DNA from: an uncultured Rickettsiales bacterium
Lineage (GTDB): Bacteria; Pseudomonadota; Alphaproteobacteria; Rs-D84
DNA length: 10,553 nucleotides
NCBI GenBank assembly: GCA_900549365.1
Contig: UROD01000023.1
Span: 1-10,553, forward strand
Direction: 5' to 3'
Positions 5,509-10,553 of the stretch are shown one piece after another. The notes below the pieces were generated by a model. It had not been told where the DNA came from and ran no database searches. It saw only the letters and a list, made by a program, of their open reading frames with translations. The position numbers were made by a program, and so were the translations under genes. Within the stretch, counting starts at the first letter, position 1. Each line of letters starts with the position of its first letter.

Positions 5509-5943
5509 TTACTGTCTGCGCTGTTCGTATTCTTCTTGTTCTTCGACCGTCATGGTTGCCAATGGGCGCGCCATCATACGGTTCAGACCAATTTCATCGC
5601 CAGATACAACACTGTACCCGTATGTGCCATTTTCAATGCGATCCAATGCGGCATTGATTTTACGCAACAGGTTGTTGTCGCGTTCTGACATACGCAGATT
5701 CATTGTGATATCTTGTTCATATGTTGCGTTATCCGAATCGTCACCAACACCCGCGGCCTCGGTCTTTTCGGCCAAACGTACCGCACTCAGAACCGAATCG
5801 CTGTCGTGCATTAGTTCTTCTTTTTGTGCCATCAACATTTGATAAAAGTACGCCAACTGTTGTTCGCACATGTACGGTTCGGATTTTTTCGGTGTATATT
5901 TTGGTGGTAATTCCAATGTCTTGTAATTTTTCTTGGCCGCCAT
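5509..5943 (-). CDS. dksA: DksA/TraR-family RNA polymerase-binding protein without zinc cysteines
   Basis: 144 residues. DksA enters the RNA polymerase secondary channel and, with ppGpp, resets transcription of rRNA and amino-acid genes in starvation. The first ~20 residues are a basic leader, MCEQQLAYFYQMLMAQKEEL opens the first coiled-coil helix, and the coiled-coil tip keeps D68-x-x-D71-x-A73 (E. coli D71, D74, A76). The second helix ends with ALDRIENGTYGY. The globular end keeps GDEIGLNR..ARPLAT, but the four zinc Cys are gone: the first CxxC is SxxS and the second lies in TVEE. Many alphaproteobacterial DksA proteins end similarly (one Cys left, then ATL.VE.QE.HERR), so this is a lineage trait taken to the end. 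The start has AAGGGG 7 nt upstream. It follows trxA by 3 bp, in the same operon. Confidence 0.92.
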   Translation of the reverse strand: MAAKKNYKTLELPPKYTPKKSEPYMCEQQLAYFYQMLMAQKEELMHDSDSVLSAVRLAEKTEAAGVGDDSDNATYEQDITMNLRMSERDNNLLRKINAALDRIENGTYGYSVVSGDEIGLNRMMARPLATMTVEEQEEYEQRRQ

Positions 5944-5946
5944 TTA

Positions 5947-6264
5947 TTACCCCTTTAATTCATGTATCCATTGTGTCAGTGTATCTGCGTCCATCAGGCC
6001 AGAGCGTGCCTCTATCAGTTCGCCGCCCTTGAATGCCAGAACGCTGGGAATGCTGCGAATGCCATATTTCGCAGGTGTACGTCGATTCGCCTCGTCAATT
6101 TCGAATTTTACAAATTTGACATCGGTAACCTCGTCAGAAACTGTTTCAAAAATAGGACCAAACATACGGCAGGGACCGCACCAAGATGCCCAGAAATCAA
6201 CCAGTGTAATACCGCCACCCAACATTGAGTCAAAGTTTGTGTCGTTTGCGTGTTCCAAAGCCAT
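5947..6264 (-). CDS. trxA: Thioredoxin
   Basis: 105 residues, standard thioredoxin length. A cytoplasmic disulfide reductase recycled by thioredoxin reductase. The active site is W28-C29-G30-P31-C32 after VDFWAS, with the buried D23 and cis-Pro73 (SIPSV). There is no signal peptide, so it is not a periplasmic DsbE/TlpA type. The frame extends 20 codons upstream to 6324, but AAGGAG 6 nt before the ATG at 6264 sets the start, and the extension would run through the promoter. First gene of a trxA-dksA operon transcribed leftwards, divergent from sufS. The -10-like palindrome at 6302-6309 may serve it too. Confidence 0.96.
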   Translation of the reverse strand: MALEHANDTNFDSMLGGGITLVDFWASWCGPCRMFGPIFETVSDEVTDVKFVKFEIDEANRRTPAKYGIRSIPSVLAFKGGELIEARSGLMDADTLTQWIHELKG

Positions 6265-6281
6265 CTTTTTCTCCTTAGTTA

Positions 6282-6309
6282 TTGATATTCTGGGCAAGTG
6301 TATTATAAT
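6282..6309 (+). promoter_or_regulatory. sufS promoter, with a -10 palindrome usable on both strands
   Basis: TTGATA (6282-6287, 5 of 6), a 16-bp spacer and TATAAT (6304-6309), giving a start near 6316. The 8-mer ATTATAAT (6302-6309) is its own reverse complement, so the minus strand also reads TATAAT (6307 to 6302), correctly placed for trxA but with only a poor -35 (TTTCTC). The plus-strand promoter is well supported, the minus-strand one less so. Confidence 0.7.
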
Positions 6310-6339
6310 CAAGACAAAATGCAAGAGAAAACATATAAA

Positions 6340-7431
6340 ATGAATAAAATCATATACTTAGATGCGGCCGCGTCCGCGCTAAAACCAGAATCAGTGATTC
6401 TGTCCGAAGAATCATTCCTGCGCGATATGTATGCGAATGCGGGGCGGGGGATTTGCGCGCGCGCAATGGCGGTTGATGAAATGGTTGCGGCGACGCGTCG
6501 CGCGGTGGCGGAATTTATGAATGCCGCGTCGGACAATATTGTATTCACGTCGGGTGCGACCGATGGGTTAAATCGTGTGTGTCACATTATTGGTGGTGCG
6601 CCAAATTTGCACGTGGGCGTATCTGCGTTGGATCATCACAGTGCGCGTCTGCCGTGGGTGGCGGCGGGTTGTAAAATTACAGAATGTCCATTGGACGCAT
6701 CAATGAACATTGATGTGCATGCCATACCAAATGTTGATGTGTTAGTTATAACTGCGATGTCAAATGTACTGGGGCGCGCGCAAGATGTTGCGGCGATTGT
6801 ACGCGCGGCGCGTGCGAAAAATCCAAATGTTATAACCGTTGTTGATGCGGCGCAGTATGTTGCGCATGATAAAATAGATGTCATAGATTGGGACGCAGAT
6901 TTCGTATGTTGGTCGGCGCACAAGATTGGTGCAGATACCGGATTGGGAATAATGTACATTAAAAATCCGAATCGGTTTCGGCCAGATAAATTTGGTGGCG
7001 GAATGGTAAATCGTGTGAATGCAGATGGCACATTTACCATACAACCAGCCCCCGATTGTTGGGAGGCCGGAACATTACCATTGACCCAGATTGCGGGGCT
7101 GATGGCGGCAATTGAAAATATTTCATTACATCGTCCTGATATGGAATTGATAAAATATATGTATGATGCGTTATCAAAAAATCCGCGGATTAAAATTCTG
7201 ACATCGCGTGATGCAGCAATTTTGTCATTTGTTATTTCTGATATGCACGTGTTAGATTTTGGGGCATTGGTTGGTGCGCGTGGGCTGTGTTTGCGCGTGG
7301 GGAATATGTGTGCTACATGGATTCATAATTATTTGGGCATTACAGGATGTGCACGTTTATCGGTTGGCCCTTATAATACAATGTCTGATGCGGCGGGTGC
7401 GGTTGATATTATAAACAGTGTGGTGAAATAA
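6340..7431 (+). CDS. sufS: SufS-like cysteine desulfurase
   Basis: 363 residues. A PLP enzyme of aminotransferase class V that takes sulfur from cysteine as an enzyme persulfide for Fe-S cluster assembly. Visible: IYLDAAASALKPE at the N-terminus, DHHSARLPW, VVDAAQ with the PLP-contacting Asp, S192-A-H194-K195 with the Schiff-base Lys, WEAGTLP, and a catalytic Cys324 in RVGNMCA, matching R-x-G-x-x-C of SufS. It is shorter than E. coli SufS (406) and divergent in the C-terminal third, but no key residue is lost. The frame opens at 6298, but that ATG overlaps the -10 box. ATG 6340 begins the family's conserved N-terminus and has AAGAGA upstream. It heads a sufS-sufT-sufE operon; SufE, its usual sulfur acceptor, is two genes downstream. 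Confidence 0.9.
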   Translation: MNKIIYLDAAASALKPESVILSEESFLRDMYANAGRGICARAMAVDEMVAATRRAVAEFMNAASDNIVFTSGATDGLNRVCHIIGGAPNLHVGVSALDHHSARLPWVAAGCKITECPLDASMNIDVHAIPNVDVLVITAMSNVLGRAQDVAAIVRAARAKNPNVITVVDAAQYVAHDKIDVIDWDADFVCWSAHKIGADTGLGIMYIKNPNRFRPDKFGGGMVNRVNADGTFTIQPAPDCWEAGTLPLTQIAGLMAAIENISLHRPDMELIKYMYDALSKNPRIKILTSRDAAILSFVISDMHVLDFGALVGARGLCLRVGNMCATWIHNYLGITGCARLSVGPYNTMSDAAGAVDIINSVVK

Positions 7432-7432
7432 A

Positions 7433-7747
7433 ATGGCGTTTACACGTGATGATATTATTGATGCGTTAAAGACGGTCTTTGACCCAGAAATTCCTGTGAA
7501 TATTTGGGATATGGGTTTGGTGTATGATATTGTGATTGATGATGCGTCGGTTGTAATCAAGATGACATTTACCAGTCCAACATGTCCCATGATGGAAGAG
7601 TTGTTGGAACAAGTGCACGACGTTGTGCAACGCGTTGCAGGTGATGTGCCCGTGCGTGTTGATTTGGTGTGGGAACCTGCGTGGGATTTATCGCGTATGT
7701 CGGACGCCGCGCGCATTGAATTGGATTTAACCGAACACGGGTGGTAA
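7433..7747 (+). CDS. sufT: SufT-like MIP18/DUF59 Fe-S assembly factor
   Basis: 104 residues covering one MIP18-family (DUF59) domain. The N-terminal DPEIPVNIWDMGLVYDI, the TSPTC51PMMEEL loop with the family's conserved Cys, and the C-terminal VWEPAWDLSRMSDAARIEL are the marks of the SufT/YitW branch, which supports Fe-S maturation when cluster demand is high. The ATG is 1 bp after the sufS stop and has only a weak ribosome binding site, suggesting translational coupling. PaaD of phenylacetate degradation is related, but the Suf neighbours exclude that reading. Confidence 0.9.
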   Translation: MAFTRDDIIDALKTVFDPEIPVNIWDMGLVYDIVIDDASVVIKMTFTSPTCPMMEELLEQVHDVVQRVAGDVPVRVDLVWEPAWDLSRMSDAARIELDLTEHGW

Positions 7748-7749
7748 TA

Positions 7750-8112
7750 ATGACGTTTGAACAAATCAAATATATGTTGGCAATGGTGGACACGCCCGCC
7801 GATAAATTGGAAATGGTGATGGATTTGGGTGCACATATGCCAGATGTGCCGTCGGACGCCGTATGCGCTGATATTATTGGATGTGCATCACATGCCGAAA
7901 TTTGCCGTGTGGGTAATCGGTTTTATGGGCGCGCCGATTCGGCACTGGTTCGTGGTATTGTTGCGATTGTGACCGCGATGGTGGATGGACACACGCCAGA
8001 CGAAATAAAACAAATGGATTTGGCGGGTACGTTTTCTGCGCTGGGGTTGCCGCTGGGGGCGGGGCGGTTAAATGGCGTAAATTCTATGATTCGTTTTTTG
8101 CAGAATTTGTGA
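7750..8112 (+). CDS. sufE: SufE-like sulfur acceptor protein
   Basis: 120 residues. SufE takes persulfide sulfur from SufS and passes it to the SufBCD scaffold. Visible: a start helix with KLEMVMDLGAHMPDVP, the active C45 in IIGCAS (E. coli SufE Cys51 in GCQS), DSALVRGIVAIVTAMVDGHTP, the FSALGL segment, and a closing RLNGVNSMI. A GTG at 7741 in the same frame would add three residues and overlap the sufT stop. I prefer ATG 7750, which follows the sufT stop by 2 bp with GGGTGG as a binding site. CsdE is a close relative; the sufS-sufT context favours SufE. Confidence 0.9.
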   Translation: MTFEQIKYMLAMVDTPADKLEMVMDLGAHMPDVPSDAVCADIIGCASHAEICRVGNRFYGRADSALVRGIVAIVTAMVDGHTPDEIKQMDLAGTFSALGLPLGAGRLNGVNSMIRFLQNL

Positions 8113-8139
8113 TACACTGTTTGGCATAGAGGGGCGTGG

Positions 8140-8442
8140 ATGAACGAAGACGAGAGAATGTTCAAAATAGGATTGTGGTCGTTAGTTGCAGTAATCATAC
8201 TGACAACCGGATTACAGGTTTGCTATCGCACCCAAAATTCTGCGCGTAATCGTGTGCGTCGTCAAATTGTCCAAACACAACAGGAAATTGCCGCACGTCA
8301 GGCGAACTTTGCGTCGTATGTCAGACCTGAAATTTTACGTAATTCGGTTGATGCGGTCAGCCCAAAGGTAGAGGTTATCAGTTTTCATAAAAGCGTTTCC
8401 ATTGATGATTTACCAATGCGTAGCGCAGCGGATAATAAATAA
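8140..8442 (+). CDS. ftsL: FtsL-like cell-division protein
   Basis: 100 residues with a bitopic FtsL layout: a short cytoplasmic N-terminus, one membrane helix (about 9-28), then a periplasmic helix rich in Arg/Gln (32-56) suited to a coiled coil with FtsB. The end carries ASYVRPEILR and a closing SIDDLPMR, which match the alphaproteobacterial FtsL pattern (Y-L-x-R-P-E-R-L; I-D-D-L-P). FtsL sequences are weakly conserved, so position matters: it lies 2 bp before ftsI, as in the dcw cluster. The usual rsmH and mraZ are not upstream; sufE is. AGAGGGG at 8128-8134 gives a strong start. Confidence 0.78.
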   Translation: MNEDERMFKIGLWSLVAVIILTTGLQVCYRTQNSARNRVRRQIVQTQQEIAARQANFASYVRPEILRNSVDAVSPKVEVISFHKSVSIDDLPMRSAADNK

Positions 8443-8444
8443 GC

Positions 8445-10088
8445 ATGTTCGAGGTTGGACGCGATATTTCAAAGTACAGTTTTATTGGCGGGGTCGAAAA
8501 TAAACGCGGCCACGGTCGTTTGCGTATAGTTTATTATGTTTTCTTGGGCTTTATTTGTCTGTTTGGGCTGCGAACATTATATTTGGGCATTCAGGGAACA
8601 GACCGCACGCGTAATGCGGGTTCGTCGGGCAACTGGGTGGTCAGTCGCGCAGACATTGTGGACAGAAATGGCGACATTCTGGCAAAAAATATTGTATCTG
8701 GACATATTCAAATGTTCCCAAACAGAATAAAAGAGAAAGACAAGGACAGGGCGGCGAACCTGATACACCAGATTTTGCCGTATCAATACAGTGTGTCGGA
8801 CGCATTGAAATTGGTAAATTCAGGGCGTGGGTTTATGTACCTGCAAAAATTCGCTAGTGAAAATCAGCGCAAGGCGGTTATAGATGCACGTATTGAAGGG
8901 TTAGAGGTTAAACAGGTTCAAACGCGTAAATATCCAAAACGTCGCCTGTTTGCGCATGCAATTGGCTTTGTCAGCGAAGATGACCAAAATAATCAACGTG
9001 GCCAAGAAGGGGCCGAACGCACATATGACGCATACTTGCGCGAAAATACTGCGCCGTTGCGCCTGTCGCTGGATTCGCGTATTCAATCGGTGTTTTATGA
9101 GCAATTATCGGCGGCAATGCAAAAATATCAGGCAAAATCTGCGATGGGTATGCTGATGAATTCGCGCACAGGTGAAATGTTGGCAATGGTATCTTTGCCA
9201 GATTTTGACCCCGAAATCAGAAACAAAGAAATCAGCACGAATATTAAATTCCGGCCGATGGGCGATTCGTATGAAATGGGGTCAATATTCAAAATCTTTA
9301 ACACCGCCATGGCGATGGAAAACGGTATTACAAAAGAATACTATGTCAAAGAACCATTCAAGATTTATGATAAACGCGGTCGCGTGGCCAAGGCCGTGCA
9401 CGATGTGCGCAGTTTCAAACCGCCGCGTCCGTATTTGTCAGTCGAAGAAATCATGTTGCATTCTTGTAATGTCGGCAGTGCGCAAATTGCGCTGGATTTG
9501 CCCGATGGCACACAGCAAGAGTTTTTCCACCGCCTGCATTTTGACGAACCATTGAACTTGGAATTTGGTCGTACGGCACGCACGCATTTACCACAACGTT
9601 GGTGGCCTGTTGAGCGCGCGACAATGTCATATGGGCATGGCATATCGGTAACACCAATGCACGTATTATTGGCGGTAAATGCGATGACCAATGGGGGGAT
9701 TTATATTTATCCGACGTTGCAAAAACGTGATGTTGGTGCGGTACATGGCCAGCGCGTTTTGTCACCTGAAATATCGGCGCGCTTGCGCGGGATAATGTTG
9801 CGTGTTGCCGAAGAAACCAGTGGTCGTAAATCCCGTGTCGCCGGCATTCAGATTGGTGGCAAAACCGCCACTGCGGAAAAGTACACAAATGGCCGCGTTG
9901 ATAATAAACGTAACTTGACGGCGTATGCGGCAATCTTTCCTGCGGCCGCGCCCCAGTATGTAATGCTGGTCATTTTGGACGAACCACATGGCACGTCAGA
10001 ATCGTGGGGCTTACGTACGGCGGCGTGGAATGTTGTGCCTACAACTGGGAAAATTCTGGACAGTATCCTGCCGTTGCTATTTGAATAA
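8445..10088 (+). CDS. ftsI: FtsI / PBP3, septal peptidoglycan transpeptidase
   Basis: 547 residues, a class B penicillin-binding protein that cross-links septal peptidoglycan with FtsW. Membrane helix at about 28-47, then RADIVDRNGDILA (68-80) opening the non-catalytic dimerisation domain, which includes AHAIGFV and the GAERTYD segment. The transpeptidase domain follows: nucleophile S280-I-F-K283, S340-C-N342, and K473-T-A475 where the family normally has K-T-G. The rest of that motif (GGK, TAEK) is typical of FtsI, so the change looks like a point substitution (GCC for a Gly codon). It follows ftsL by 2 bp. murE, the usual next gene, is replaced by recJ with its own promoter. I prefer FtsI over PBP2 (MrdA) because of ftsL upstream and the motif spacing. 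Confidence 0.95.
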   Translation: MFEVGRDISKYSFIGGVENKRGHGRLRIVYYVFLGFICLFGLRTLYLGIQGTDRTRNAGSSGNWVVSRADIVDRNGDILAKNIVSGHIQMFPNRIKEKDKDRAANLIHQILPYQYSVSDALKLVNSGRGFMYLQKFASENQRKAVIDARIEGLEVKQVQTRKYPKRRLFAHAIGFVSEDDQNNQRGQEGAERTYDAYLRENTAPLRLSLDSRIQSVFYEQLSAAMQKYQAKSAMGMLMNSRTGEMLAMVSLPDFDPEIRNKEISTNIKFRPMGDSYEMGSIFKIFNTAMAMENGITKEYYVKEPFKIYDKRGRVAKAVHDVRSFKPPRPYLSVEEIMLHSCNVGSAQIALDLPDGTQQEFFHRLHFDEPLNLEFGRTARTHLPQRWWPVERATMSYGHGISVTPMHVLLAVNAMTNGGIYIYPTLQKRDVGAVHGQRVLSPEISARLRGIMLRVAEETSGRKSRVAGIQIGGKTATAEKYTNGRVDNKRNLTAYAAIFPAAAPQYVMLVILDEPHGTSESWGLRTAAWNVVPTTGKILDSILPLLFE

Positions 10089-10102
10089 TTTTCGATTATA
10101 AT
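10074..10102 (+). promoter_or_regulatory. recJ promoter
   Basis: TTGCTA (10074-10079, 4 of 6), a 17-bp spacer and a perfect TATAAT (10097-10102). The -35 lies in the last codons of ftsI. The predicted start near 10109 falls inside an inverted repeat, ATACTCTT (10101-10108) and AAGAGTAT (10120-10127), which could be an operator or affect the ribosome binding site of the GTG at 10131. Confidence 0.65.
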
Positions 10103-10130
10103 ACTCTTGATAATAAAAAAAGAGTATAGC

Positions 10131-10553
10131 GTGAGAAAGGTTGTTGATAAATCCATGCTGGGACGGGCATGGATGGTGGCGACGTCAAGTGACGACGCCA
10201 TCGGTGCAGATAATTTAGTAAAAAAAATCTTGGCTACCCGTGGCATTGTTGATGTTGCGGATCAGGAACGTTTTTTGAACCCCAGTATCAAGGAATATAT
10301 GCCAGACCCATCTGTATTGCGTGATATGGACGTGGCTGCGCGCGAAATTGCAGACAGTATTTTGCGTGGGGATAAAATTGCAATTTATGGTGACTATGAC
10401 GTTGATGGTATTACGTCAACTGCAATTTGTGTCAAATCACTGCGGGCGTTGGGGGTTGACTGCATGTGGCATCTGCCCACGCGTGAGGGCGAAGGGTACG
10501 GTCTGAATCCGCATGCAATTGATGAAATTGCGGCGGCGGGTGCGAAACTGATG
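10131..10553 (+). CDS. recJ: RecJ single-stranded-DNA exonuclease, N-terminal part (runs off right edge)
   Basis: 141 codons are visible. RecJ is a 5'-to-3' single-strand exonuclease of the DHH family acting in RecFOR recombination and mismatch and base-excision repair. Visible: an N-terminal ILATRGI..FLNPSIKEYMPDP segment, MDVAAREIADSI, then the DHH-family motif I D88-Y-D-V-D-G93 within IAIYGDYDVDGITSTAI, and a following EGEGYGLNPHAID. The downstream DHH and DHHA1 motifs are beyond the window. I use GTG 10131, which opens the frame just after AGAG; ATG 10155 is an in-frame alternative. The frame has no earlier start compatible with the promoter. Confidence 0.92.
   Translation, partial: MRKVVDKSMLGRAWMVATSSDDAIGADNLVKKILATRGIVDVADQERFLNPSIKEYMPDPSVLRDMDVAAREIADSILRGDKIAIYGDYDVDGITSTAICVKSLRALGVDCMWHLPTREGEGYGLNPHAIDEIAAAGAKLM

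Noticed and set aside
6265..6324. 20-codon N-terminal extension of trxA on the minus strand
   Set aside because: It would run through the promoter region and lacks a binding site, while AAGGAG stands before the ATG at 6264; thioredoxin length fits the shorter form.
6298..6339. Earlier in-frame ATGs (6298, 6319) for sufS
   Set aside because: 6298 lies before the -10 box and 6319 is almost at the transcription start; the conserved SufS N-terminus begins at 6340.
5492..6343. Plus-strand open frames opposite dksA and trxA
   Set aside because: They are antisense to two genes with clear catalytic or structural motifs and carry no domain of their own.
1..10553. tRNA or rRNA genes, CRISPR arrays, insertion sequences, phage genes
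   Set aside because: No cloverleaf or CCA-end pattern, no spaced direct repeats, no transposase or integrase motifs and no terminal inverted repeats were seen; intergenic gaps are nearly all shorter than 220 bp.

Overview
The window looks like a piece of an alphaproteobacterial chromosome of moderate GC content. Four things point that way: a DksA without zinc cysteines, a SPOR protein next to tatA, an FtsL/FtsI pair with the alphaproteobacterial 'IDDLP' FtsL tail, and a BamF-like small lipoprotein. Several neighbourhoods are compacted compared with typical alphaproteobacteria: nagZ-scpA-scpB are absent between the SPOR gene and tatA, sufBCD is absent beside sufS, and ftsI is followed by recJ rather than murE. 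This would fit a streamlined, perhaps host-associated lineage, but that is inference. Coding density is high and I see no mobile element, CRISPR array, tRNA or rRNA.

Layout, plus strand. (a) 1-1391 is an open frame entering from the left edge. Its first ~45 codons resemble the C-terminal part of an RnfA/NqrE ion-pump subunit. The rest is a glutamyl-tRNA synthetase body that lacks its HIGH-containing N-terminus. It overlaps a TrhA/hemolysin III membrane protein (1384-2130), which ends in a perfect hairpin terminator. (b) 2131-2347 holds candidate promoters, a 16-codon ORF with seven threonine codons, and GC-rich hairpins. It leads into thrS (2348-4081), a threonyl-tRNA synthetase without a TGS domain. 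I read the short ORF as a threonine-sensing leader peptide. (c) 4151-4294 is a tiny lipoprotein. (d) 4369-5433 holds a SPOR-domain envelope protein and tatA, driven by a clear extended -10 promoter and closed by a terminator.

Minus strand: trxA (6264 to 5947) followed after 3 bp by a zinc-less dksA (5943 to 5509). A hairpin terminator lies between the converging tatA and dksA.

Plus strand again: a promoter whose -10 lies in a palindrome shared with the divergent trxA side starts sufS-sufT-sufE (6340-8112), a sulfur-mobilising Fe-S set without a scaffold. Then come ftsL-ftsI (8140-10088), the septal peptidoglycan synthesis pair. recJ (10131 to the right edge) has its own promoter and is cut by the window end.

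The two observations most worth following are the threonine-rich leader ahead of thrS and the in-frame RnfA/NqrE-GltX junction near base 135. The second is either a real gene fusion or an assembly chimera.
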